From Carnegiea gigantea (Eukaryota > Streptophyta > Magnoliopsida > Caryophyllales > Cactaceae), in contig JAKOGI010000139.1 of the NCBI GenBank assembly GCA_029747015.1, forward strand, positions 1,010,001 to 1,074,000: DNA of 64,000 bases, in the 5' to 3' direction. This document shows positions 11,331 through 22,375 of this stretch, one piece after another; positions within the stretch are counted from its first letter, which is position 1; each line of letters starts with the position of its first letter. The translations under genes and the position numbers were made by a program. The notes under the pieces were generated by a model. That model searched no databases, was not told the origin of the DNA, and worked only from the letters and a program-made list of their open reading frames with translations.

Positions 11331-11663
11331 AAAGAAAAGACTTGAAATTATTGAAACCAATTGAAGATATTTATTGAGATCAAATCCTCAAAAATTATTT
11401 CGTACATGCATGGGCGACACATAACTAGTTATTCTATGTAAAACAAAAGAAAATTGAGGCTAATTGGCTGAGCTTTCAAAAAATTGTCCCGGTTGGGGCC
11501 ATTTGATGTCCTTTGGTCTAACAACTAGACAAAGGGCGGAGAATATTACTGGCAGGCAGCCGTGGAGTCAAAAACGCGTTCAGAATGCCATTGACATTTG
11601 TACCCTCCTCTGTCAGATAAATGAACACCTTAAAAAAAAAAGAGAAAAGAAAAGAAACAACAT

Positions 11664-11668
<5 letters not shown>

Positions 11669-11698
<30 letters not shown>
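11669..11698. repeat. (GA)n tract in bZIP 5' leader/promoter region
   Basis: About 14 GA units 460 bp upstream of the bZIP start codon. GA/CT tracts are frequent in plant 5' leaders. A strong splice donor sequence AAA/GTAAGT occurs at 11969, so the bZIP gene may have a 5'-UTR intron ending before 12156; this is inference only. Confidence 0.7.
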
Positions 11699-11701
<3 letters not shown>

Positions 11702-12155
11702 GAGCAGAGCAGGGCACAGCGAAAACGCGAAAAATGCTGCTAATTGTCTGAGAGAAAACAAGCGATCATTTTCCCCAGATTTAAGACTCGGGAAAGAAAA
11801 TCAAAGGAAAGAAAAAGAGAATTCAATTTCGCCATTGTTTCTCTCTCCTCAAGCTCCCCACTGTCACTTTACTATGGAAGATAATCACAAGCACTTTTTC
11901 CAGATGCTTTGGTTTTCCCTCTCTTTCTCTCTCTTTATTCTGGAAGCTTCCTGCTTAATTTTCCCAAAGTAAGTTACTTTTTTTGCTTTGCTTCCATTGC
12001 ATTGTGGGATACCCTGTGAAGTCTTTTGATTGATCGATTATTTGTTTGAGAAGTTGGAAGTTCTTGTTGAGTTGTGGCGGGAACTGGGTTTAAGAAATTA
12101 GGGTTTTTTTGGTCCTTTTTGGGGGGTTTAGTTTGTTGCTTTGTTTATTTGAGTA

Positions 12156-15100
12156 ATGGAGTGTAGTGAAGATATTGGAGTTATGCAAAGAATTCAATCC
12201 TCGTTTGGGAATTGTTCGTCGTCGAATCCGAAACAAAGCAATCCTCACATGAGTATTAATATGCAAATTCAGAATTTGAGTTTAGAGGGGGTTGGTAATA
12301 AGAGGCCTACTGGTATTCCTATACCCCCTTCACAATCACACCCGCATTCTCCTTCAATTGGAGCTAATTCCCAGTTTGGAGTGCCTAAAATGGCTTCCCA
12401 TCATGTGGGCACCCAGAATTTTGCCATGGGACCGACCCATTCCAGGTCTCTGTCTCAACCCTCGTTCTTCTCGTTCGATCACTTGCCCCCGTTGAGCCCC
12501 TCGAGCTTTAGGGAGTCCCCTCCAACCTCGGTTTCTGACCGGGTTTCGAGTGATATTCCTATGGAGGAACGAGGTAGCCATTTGCAAGGTTCTTTGGCTC
12601 CAGCACCATTTGCTGGGGTGAGCACAGTTCATGTGACTGAAGGTCTTCCACCTCGTAGAGGACATAGGCGGTCTAGCAGTGATATTCCACCGCGGTTTAA
12701 TTCAATGGTTCAGCCACCGGTGGCACAGTTTACGCCTCCTGGACATCAGCGTATTCCTGATGGGGATAGGGTTAGGGATAAGCCAGTGCAGTTGGCGATG
12801 AAACGAGAAGCTGATTGCGGTGGAGTTGTGACGGATGTAGCTGGAGGAAGAAAGTCTGAGGTTGAAGTTGATGACTTGTTCTCAGCTTACATGAATTTGG
12901 ATAATATTGATGCCTGGAATTCGTCTAGCGTGGAGGACAAGGATATGGATAGTAAGGTAAGTGGTACAAGAACTAATGATAGCAGTGAGAATGAGGTAGA
13001 AAGCAGCATTTCTGGGAATTCGTATGGTATCCATGGGGCTACTTCAAGGAATTCAACTGAAAATAGAGAGCGAGGTAAAAGGAGTGCTCCTGGAGATATT
13101 GCCCCCACTGGTCGACACTTCAGAAGCCTCTCTATGGATAGCTTCATGGGAAATTTGAATTTCAATGAGGAGTCACTGAAGCTTCCGCCATCTCCTAGTA
13201 TTCGGTCCGCTCATCACTCACCCAGTAGCTCATTCGATGGAAACAGCAATAAGTTCAGTGTTGAGTTTGGAAATGGTGAATTTAGTGCTGAAGAACTTAA
13301 AAAAATAATGGCAAGTGAGAAGTTAGCTGAGATTGCTACGGCGGATCCCAAACGTGTGAAAAGGTTTGAACTAAAAGCTATATTTTGGAAAATGCAAATG
13401 ATTTGGAGATCATGAGTTGTCTTACCTTTGTCTTGGATTTATTTCAGGATATTGGCCAATCGCCAATCTGCAGCTCGTTCCAAGGAGCGAAAACTGAGAT
13501 ACATTGCAGAATTGGAGCACAAGGTCCAAACACTTCAAACTGAAGCTACTACCCTTTCAGCCCAGCTCACACTTCTTCAGGTGCTTTACAAATGCATTGG
13601 CTCTGGTGGACCACTGTCCATTCCTAGACGTCCTTTTTCGATAAATGTCATCAAATATTGGGATTGATTAATGAGTTTCTTTTTTCAGAGGGACTCTGCT
13701 GGGCTGACCAGTGAGAACAAAGAGTTGAGACTCCGTCTTCAAGCTATGGAGCAACAGGGCCAGCTGAGGGATGGTAAGCTTTCTGTCGTAATCTCAGCTC
13801 GCATGTGAGCTGTGGTTATTCACCTGCTCCTGAGCAAGATCTGCATGTGTTATATTGACTTTTATTTCTATTGTCTTTTGTTGGTAAGGACTTGGGACAT
13901 ATCTCTCTTGAATGATGACAGATAGTTTACAGTGATTTTCAATGAATAGGTCATTTGGTTTCTGGCAGTGCTTTTCAACAGATAGCAACTTTCTTGAATG
14001 AGGGATGTCCATTGAAATTTCTATTTGTATATTAGGATTCTTGAAAATTTCAAGCAAAGTGTGCTCCTCAGAAATGTAATCTGTCACTGAATTTTGGTTA
14101 GGCTTCATCACTCCTTGGCATCGGGGGCAATTCTTATTCATATCTACAACTCTTAAGCCCCCTTATGCTTTGTGACCTCTTGAAAGAGCATATACTGTTA
14201 ACTGCAGGTAATTAGATCATCAGAATTTTTAGGAAGACTGAACTACATCTTCACTCCATTTACAAATTGAGTATCTCAGTAATGGTCGTTGCCCGACATT
14301 GCTTCTAAACCTGTGCTTTCTGCTTAATCACGTCTTGCTAAAGGACATGGTATGCTTTTTTCTCTTGTTTATTTTTAGTGTTGCAAATGTGTTTTTCAGA
14401 GCTATTTACCTCAACTTGATGTATTTCGAAATGTGCAGTTGTTGGTGCGGTGACTGTCGGTTATTCTTATTCGTGTCCTTTACTCGAGTTATTGTTTGAC
14501 TACATGCATTCCACTGCTATGTTGATGGAACTGAAAGCTGAGTTAGAACCTTGACCTTCTTATTTCTATCTCTGTATTTGATCCTCTAAAGTACTGCAGT
14601 CAAATGTCGATGATAGGTCTAAATTGCTTTGATTGTTTGAAGGAGACTGACATACCAGTGATGGGATCTGATTATTTAATGGCTGTTTAACTGCTTAAGT
14701 GAAATTTTTTTTAAGGGGTGTCATACATATGCATATCTTAGTAAGAGATTGGAACCTTTATTATACTTGTTAACTAGGGTATTTTGGGACTCTCATTTCT
14801 CATTAAAAGATCATTCATGAGTTCAGTTCATTAATGTATAGCTGCTTGTTAAGCAGGTTGGACAATACTTTTGGTTTTGGACCTGGAGCACATATATGGT
14901 TATAAGTCTGCTAGTGTTAAATGCAGTTGGCAAGGAAAACTTTGAGAGCACTTCAGATGCTAATATCGATATTTCTTTGATTCAGTGAATTAATCTCTTT
15001 GTTTGACATAATCAATTTCAGCTGAAATGAAATGTCATTGTGAGTTAGTGCTTTAGCGGTTTAGCCTAGCATGTGAACTAGAGTATAGCCTGAAAAGTAA

Positions 15101-16355
15101 TTTTGAGAAGAGCATGAATGCATGATCTTTCTGAGGTTGAAGTGATTGTGCAATCTTGACCCATAAAAAAGCCCCTTTTTCGTGCCTTTCAAAATGCTTG
15201 GAACCCCCCCCCCCCAAAAAATAAAGAGAGGAAAGACGGCTTGAATTAGAATTAAAAGGCTTTTGTTCAAGTCCTTCCTCAAGCAAGAGATAAGGACTTC
15301 AAATATAATCAGCAAAGTTGCATGAGATGCGCTTTCTATTTTGGAAGTCCCCGGTTAAACCATGAAACCCCTCTTCGGTGTGAGGAGAGGTGCTTCCTCC
15401 TCAATAGGTTTTGGGCCAGTATGTTCCCCTTTTCAGCCTGTAGCCCTTCTTGCATAGCCCTAGGTAGAGACCAAGAGCATTGGGCACTGTTTCCCTTGTA
15501 GAACAAAAAAAGAAAAAGGAAAAAGTGAGCCGATTTTGACTAGACTCTTTGAAGTTCTAGTTTTCATGGAATGCCTGTTCTTGCAATCTCATTGTTTGCT
15601 GAGCAGAATATGTGTTGCTATTTTTTTATTAGTAATTAATAAAATTTGCTTTGGATTGTTCAAGAAAAAAGTGTCATTAGACTGCCTGAGAAAATTCCTT
15701 AAAGCGGGGCACCCCCCCCAACCCCTGAAAAGAGGAAAAAGAAAAAATTGGACTCAAAATTATTTAAAAATTCTCCATTTCTAGCTTTTGGATTGTGAGG
15801 GGCACAAATTTTGTTCAGTGATGGAGCATGACACTTTGAAGATTTAGTGTTAACTGATGTCACAGTCTGCTGCTGTGGTTTTCAATTTCTTTTGATGAGT
15901 AATCTAAAATTGTATTATGAGACTGATGGAATGTCACCTGTGTACAAAAGGGCCAAATACAAAAATCATCCTGCGCTCATGCTTTCGCGGATAATATTAT
16001 GTACAAAATTCGACAAAGTCAAATGTTGCTCACTATTCAGTATTCAGCACAAGAGTCCATGTATGCTCTGTTTTTAAGAATTAAAGTTTAAAGTCCTCAT
16101 AAGGCTTGACTTTGGCCTCAAAAGTTCACCGATTCTTTTCCTTCAAAGTAATCCACCAAATAGCCATGGGAATCATATCCCAAATGCCAAAGCTAGTTCA
16201 TCTACATTCTCCTTCACCAAAGCCCACGGACAACGGAGAAGGCAGTCAATACTTCATGTTGTAAATTCTTGCGAAATGGAATTCCTTCTTTAGCATATTC
16301 TCTTTGGGAGTTTTGCCTATGGTAGCTGCCCAGCACCTCAAAATAAATTAATAAA

Positions 16356-16405
<50 letters not shown>

Positions 16406-19400
16406 GAGAGTTGGGGGGGGGGGGGAGCAGAAAGTTTTGGTGAGAGCTTGACTTTTAGGTGGCCTTTATGGGAAAATCAGTACTTTAGATCCTTCTAGAA
16501 GTCTAGCAGAAAAGCTCTTTATGGTGGAAGATCATGAAGTATCAAGGGGCCAAAACCATCTTATCATTGGGCGTCGGCTTCAGGCATCACATTTGCATTA
16601 GCAGGGCCAATGGAACTGATGCGCTTTCCTCTTCCTGATCTTTCAGATTTATTAGGAATGTTAAGTTCCAGTGGTTCTGGTCATTGCGCCACCTGTGGTT
16701 TTTAGTTAGAAGCATCACTGGGGGTTGGGACAAGCGATAGATCCTGCCTGGTTGTCAGCGGAGATGTGGATTAGGGGTCAGAGTAAATTATCTAGGATTT
16801 CTGAAGTCTTTCTTTTTTGTGCTCTGGCTATTATAACCCTGTTGAAATTCTGTGACTCAGTAAACAAACTCAGTTTCAGAACAAGCAAGACCTAAAAGAG
16901 CAAAATAGTTAATTACCTTTCAGATTTTATCAATCGTGATGTTGGTCAAATTATCTTAGGTTTGTTGACTAGATGATCTAATGTGCACTCTTCGTTTAGT
17001 TGATGTGCATTGTCAATTTATTAACTTGTGTAGTAGTTGGTGCGAGGGGATGTGTTGGCCATGTTCTTGGACTTTAACACTAATGAGAAATTCGTGGCTA
17101 GCCTTAATGCTACTTTTATTGGGCTTATTCCAAAGAGAGCTGATGCTCAAAATATCAAGAATTATCGCCCAATTAGTTTGATTGATTGTATTTATAAGTT
17201 GCTCTCTAAGGTGTTAGCTTGTAGGCGGAGAGGTGTCATTGGGGGTCTCATTTCTGAGAACCAGAACGCCTTTGTTGGGGGCAGGCAGATTTTGGATGCA
17301 GTGCTCATTGCTAACGAGCTTATTGACTCCAGGACCAAGTCAGGTAAGACGGGGGTTATTTGTAAGCTGGACATCGAGAAGACTTATGAGCATGTCAATT
17401 GGGATCTTCTTGTTTACGTGATGAGGAGAATGGGTTTTGGGGGGAGATGGATTGCTTGGATTCGCCATTGTATTTTTTCTGCTGCTTTTGCGGTGCTAGT
17501 TAATGGCTTCCCTTCTCAATTCTTTTCTACATCTAGAGGGTTACGCCAGGGTGGCCCTATCTCCCCTCTTCTGTTCTTATTGATAATGGAAGTTTTTCCA
17601 AGGATGGTTAATTCGACTGCTACAGCGGGGCTTATTTCTGGCTTCTCTGTAGGCCGGTTGATTGAATCTGCCACTGATGTCTCCCACCTCCTCTTTGCTG
17701 ATGATACGATTATCTTCTGTGATAATGATTGTGAGCAAATAGTGAACTTGCGTGGCATTCTTATTTGGTTTGAAGTAGTGTCTGGGCTAAGAGTCAATTT
17801 GTCAAAGAAGTCTATCTTACTAGTTGGGCAAGTAGACAATATTTAATTGCTTACAGGTATTCTAGGATGCTCTATTGATTCTTTTCCAACTTCCTATCTT
17901 GGTCTTCTCTTGGTGCAAAATTTAAGGACAAATCCATGTGGGAACCTGTTGTTGAGCGTTTTGAGAGAAGACTATTCGGGTGGAAATCAAAATATCTATT
18001 CGAAGGGGGGAGACTAACACTTATTAAAAGTGTTTTGTCGAGCATTTCAATCTACTTTCTCTCACTCTTCCCTTTACCGGTCTCGGTGGCTAATAAGTTG
18101 GAAGCTATTCAGAGAAAATTCTTTTGGGGGTCTTTTGGGGGTCTTTTGGCAGTGATTTCAAATTTCATCTTGGTAGATGGAATATTATCGAGAATCCCTT
18201 ACTGGAAGGGGGATTAGGTGCTAGAGATCTTAGACTCTTCAATGAAGCATTTCTAGGTAAGTGGCTGTGGAGATTACATGAATGAAAAAGATAGCTTGTG
18301 GAGAAGGATGGTTAGGAGCAAATGTGGTGATAATGGTCTTGGATAGTATCCCTGTAAACGAAGTGTTGCTTATGGGCAAAGTTTGTGGAGATTCATTCAC
18401 AAAGGATGGGAAAAATTTTATCATCGTTTTTCCTTCGAGGCTGGTGTCAGTTCTTCTATTTTGTTTTGGCACAATCGTTGGTGCAAGGAGGGTCCTTTAC
18501 GAGATATCTTCCCCTCTTTATGTGCTTGCAGTGAATAGAGATGCTACTATTGCAGATTATTGCCAACGTGGGTTTGGCACTATTGTGTGGTGTCCTGTTT
18601 TCATCTGGGATGCTTTGGTTAATGACAATATCCTTGCCACCCTTCCTAGCAAGTTGAGTGATATTTCACCCTTGGACTCACCTGATGTGGTTACTTGGGA
18701 TCTCGACTCTAAGGGAATTTTAACTGTCAAATCTTAATATTCAAAGCTCCTCTCTAATTCTACCTTCGCTATGGAATCTAGATCTTTAGGCCGGTTCCCG
18801 TGGAAAATCATTTGGAAGACTTTAGCTCCCTTGAAGGTGTCAGTTTTTGTGTGGGAAGCTTCGCATGGGAGTATTTTGACATATGATAATTTATATAAGA
18901 AGGGAATTATCTTGGTGAATAAATGCTCTATGTGCAAAGATGATTTGGAGTCTCCTGATCACCTACTATTACATTGTCAATTCACAAGGGCTCTTTGGAA
19001 GTTAGCTTATAGTTGCTTGGGAGTTTCTTGGGTTGTTTCGGACTTTGTGAGGAATAATCTTTTGGCTTGGGAGGGTGATTTTGGTAGGAAAGTCAAAGAA
19101 AGAAGCGTTTTATTGATCCCACATGCAATTTTTTGGATCATTTGGTGAGAGAGAAACAAAAGAATCTTTGAAGGAGAGGGGACGCCTCTTCAATGAATCA
19201 AGGATATTATCAAGACTTTCTTTCTGGGATGGTAGGAACTTTTGTCAATCTTCTTTTGATGTAATTGATTTTGTGGATAGGTTCTATCTTGGGTGTACAT
19301 AAGCCTTTTGTAGGATGCTTGCTTGTATCCATCCTTTTGTACGTTCTTAAGTTTAATATATTTTACTCTTTTTCCTTATCAAAAAATTAACTTGTGTAGT

Positions 19401-20266
19401 AGTATTATACAAGGAAAGGCAAGAGTTTTTGCAACCTTTGAGAAATGGAGCACATGGAGCATTCTTTCAGAATACTAATAGATAAGGAAATTTATATGCT
19501 AGATTTTGTATATCGAGCATATCTTCTGTTCTGCCCTTGTTGACTCAAACTTACGTAACTTTTGCCAGTTTGGGTCTTCAAGAATCCAGGCTCTGAATCA
19601 TGATACGTATCCAGTACATGTTGATGAGAATGGTTTTTTGTTTTCTCATTAGGGATCGAGTTTAGCAGTTGGTTGAAATTTGAGAACACTTGTGGTCATT
19701 TGGAGAAAACATTGATAAGGCACATAGGTTTATAGAAAATGTAACTCAATGGGGGTTCTGTGTCAGATGTCAGGGTTGCCCCCCCCCCCCCCAAGACACA
19801 CTGAATTGAACTGCTTCTTATTAATCAAATCCATCGAGCATCCTCTTCTCTGTCTATTTGTGGTAACACCTGTCTCGGCTATTGTGCATATCCCTCGTTC
19901 TGTTTGGCAGCACAAGCCCCTCCCCTCTAGCAGGGAATGTTAAGAGTCAAAGTCAAGATCAGGTATGAATCATTTGTTAATATTCCAGAAAAGCTTATCT
20001 TTGTTGTTACAGCGCTGAATGAGGCCCTTGCTGCTGAAGTCCAACGTTTGAAGCTTGCAACTGGCGAGCTGAGAGGGGATGCCCCACCCAGTGGCTTTCC
20101 TCAGCATCTTATGAAAGCAGATAATCAAATGTTTCAGATGCAGTCTTCCCAATTCAAAATGTATCAGTTGCAGCAACAACAGACTCAGCAGGACAGCCAA
20201 AAACAGTGCCAAACATCTATGCCTCTCCAGGAGACTCGGCTAGATGCTGAGGTGCCTAAGAATTGA
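12156..20266 (+). CDS. Group I bZIP transcription factor (bZIP29/bZIP30-like), 4 exons, 559 aa
   Basis: Exons 12156-13363, 13448-13580, 13689-13773 and 20013-20266 join in frame through GT-AG introns. An in-frame TGA two codons upstream supports this ATG. The basic region (about residues 396-420, with [12 protein letters not shown]) carries the N-x7-R core; group I proteins have Lys where most bZIPs have Arg. The leucine zipper follows, with [20 protein letters not shown] and [19 protein letters not shown] blocks, then a Gln-rich tail. The Ser/Pro-rich N-terminus has three HxRxxS motifs (95-100, 170-175, 321-326), known in VIP1-type group I bZIPs as phosphorylation and 14-3-3 docking sites, so cytoplasm-nucleus shuttling is likely. 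Length and N-terminal blocks fit the Arabidopsis bZIP29/bZIP30 pair (growth and cell-wall control) better than the shorter VIP1; I cannot tell which of the two. Intron 3 is 6.2 kb, swollen by LINEs. Confidence 0.92.
16060..16330 (-). pseudogene. Antisense LINE fragment (zf-RVT region) in bZIP intron 3
   Basis: Minus-strand translation around 16125-16190 gives [20 protein letters not shown], the conserved stretch at the end of the zinc-binding reverse-transcriptase domain of plant L1-type LINEs (..W..IPMAIWW...E+N). Flanking sequence is too decayed to extend. It is independent of, and opposite in strand to, the younger LINE at 17038-19386. Confidence 0.5.
16358..16425. repeat. (GT)n(GA)n microsatellite followed by a G13 run
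   Basis: About nine GT units run into about 14 GA units, then a 13-base G run at 16413-16425, all within bZIP intron 3. Confidence 0.9.
17021..17037. repeat. Target-site duplication, left copy (LINE)
   Basis: ttaacttgtgtagtagt occurs here and again, perfectly, at 19387-19403, bracketing the LINE. A 17-bp duplication is typical of L1-type target-primed insertion. Confidence 0.93.
17038..19386 (+). mobile_element. 5'-truncated L1-type LINE in bZIP intron 3
   Basis: A 2.35-kb insertion flanked by a perfect 17-bp duplication. It begins inside the reverse transcriptase with a block like [20 protein letters not shown], continues through NYRPISL, the [17 protein letters not shown] block and the catalytic FADDTIIFC (frame 17037-17846), then in shifted frames a [18 protein letters not shown] block (about 17900-18200) and the zinc-binding zf-RVT domain (18771-19148) with [10 protein letters not shown] and HLLLHC, and [10 protein letters not shown]. 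Endonuclease and ORF1 are missing, as in most LINE copies. Several frameshifts and stops make it inactive. It lies in the same orientation as the host gene. Confidence 0.93.
19387..19403. repeat. Target-site duplication, right copy (LINE)
   Basis: Identical to 17021-17037. It directly follows the LINE's 3' end (a CTTTTTCCTTATCAAAAAA-type tail); the run of A before it makes the exact junction ambiguous by one base. Confidence 0.93.
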
Positions 20267-22375
20267 AGAGCCGTGTTTTGGATCTAGCCGCCTAAGAGTT
20301 CGAGAGGCATGTTTTGAAAAGTTAAGGATGCTGGGGTATGCATTGTTTGTGTCTTTTTGGGTCGCATTTCTTTGCCTGTGTTTGACTAGTATAAAAGGTG
20401 GACCTTAGCTAAATATCCCTCCCCAAAAAAAAGGAAAAGGAGTTAAAAATGCGTCTGTTCTTCAGTTGCAGCTATGCGCAGGTAACATGTTTTGAAGGGC
20501 ATTAGGTCAGCAGCCTGGTGTCTATTCAGTTAGATGTATATTTAGTCATGATGATATTACCTATTCGTTCAATCATTAGTTGAGTGTAATAATTGGATTG
20601 TCAACTTTGATGTTTGTGCTGTATTACTTACAGTGTTACGTGGATTGAGGGGCGATATTGGGTATTCCGAAGAAAGACCCAATGTGAACAGTGGAAACCT
20701 ATGTCACCTCTGTCCTTGACTCCTCTGGCATCAGCTCATGGATGAAGTGTCTGATCTGAGTAAGCGACTATGAACCATTGGTTTCGAAGACTTCATGTGT
20801 GTTTGTGTATGTTGACCCAAAATAACGTGTGAAGCATACTGTCTGTGGTCTTGGGTGCGCGGTACCAATAATTAGGTTGAGGTAAAGAGACCCTTGTTTT
20901 TTTTTTAAAAAAAAATATTGTGGACGAGGTGAAGAGTTGGGTTGATGTAAGTGGAAAGAAAGAACAAGGCCACAAGGGGCTTATATAAGTATGATAACGG
21001 ATTAGATTCAGATAAGATTGTTGGAATATTTGAACTTGGGTCTCAATTTGATTTAAATTTTGGATCCAAAAATTCAAAGGGAACCTCTTTGATTTGAGTT
21101 CAATTAGCTAGGAGTGGGGTTTAATCTGATCTGAATTGATTTCGTTTCTCCACAACAATTTTGTATTATTTTTTCATTCAAACTTATTTTGTCCGTACAT
21201 CGATGTGATGGCATGCGTCTTTCTATTATACAAATTAAATATTTGAACATTTAATGCTAAACTACAGGAGGCTGACAAGAGACAAGCTAGCAGATGATGT
21301 CGGCTGGCAACGACAGGGAGTTGGGCGGCTAGTTGGAAACAGAGTCAGACTAAGACTTGGGGGGAGGAGACTAAGGGACTGATGAGGGTTAGGTGTCAGG
21401 GACATAGGGTGAAAAGGGTAGTTTTGGATTTGTTAAATTTCATCTTTGAATAAACAAAATAATCGAATCAGATTGAAAAATCGGATCGGATGTTACCTTC
21501 TCTCTGAATTTGACTTTGATTCAGATTATTTTCATTAGATTCAAATTCGAAAAATTTTCTTTCTCGAATTCGAATCAAATTATTTTGCCCCAGATCCAAT
21601 CGGGTGTGCCTCGAACTTGAATTTAATTGCCATCTTTAGTCCTATGTTCCGCGAAGGAACTGCTAGTTTAACAGTGTTTAGACCACATTATACATAAGGC
21701 GACATTGTCTTGGAACATTGTTCTCATCACTAATGGGGAAATACGAAGTGGCAAATAGGATATTAAACGAAAATAGAAAGCCAGTCTTATGTCCTTGAGA
21801 CAGCTTATCTTATCCGCATTAGACTGTCAAGGGTCATTGTTTTTAACACTAAAAAAGAATCTGTACTTGAAGAGGATGGATTATTGTGCTGTCGCCTCAA
21901 TTTGCAACTTGGAAAAAAGAAATTTTGAATCATTAGACTGTTTGATATGACAAGAAAACCTTGCAAAAAGAGAAACTACCCGAAGGATTGTAAAGTGAAG
22001 TAACTAGTGTCATCTATAATCTGGGCAGCTTGCTTAAACGACAGAAAGCACACCAGGTACATAAATTGAGATGGATCAAGGGCAGGGATTCCACAGTATA
22101 AAAATATCTACAGATTTCTCTTCATAATGAAATAAGAATAATATATCTAGGAAGAGGAGGACAAAAAAAAGGATGCCAGAGGGCAAAATATCTGACACAG
22201 CAAGTTCCAGATACCTGAGTAGATCTCTGCATATATCCACCGTTGAAAGGCAAGCAGGTCGACTGACGTTCCCTGCAGTAGGTTAAGCCATGAGTGAGTA
22301 TTTCTGTCTCAAGATGAAAAAAAAGTTGCTCATGTGCCTAGGTTTTCCTGACCTATGAAGTAGAAATGAAATTGC
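20267..22375. other. bZIP/PPR convergent spacer
   Basis: Holds the 3' UTR of the bZIP gene (probably the first several hundred bases) and that of the PPR gene at the right. No reading frame in it is convincing. An acceptor-like CTTACAG at about 20627-20633 could end a 3'-UTR intron, but nothing else supports that. Confidence 0.6.

Noticed and set aside
18282..18737. Independent 151-codon gene
   Set aside because: It is a frame within the LINE between reverse transcriptase and the zinc-binding domain.
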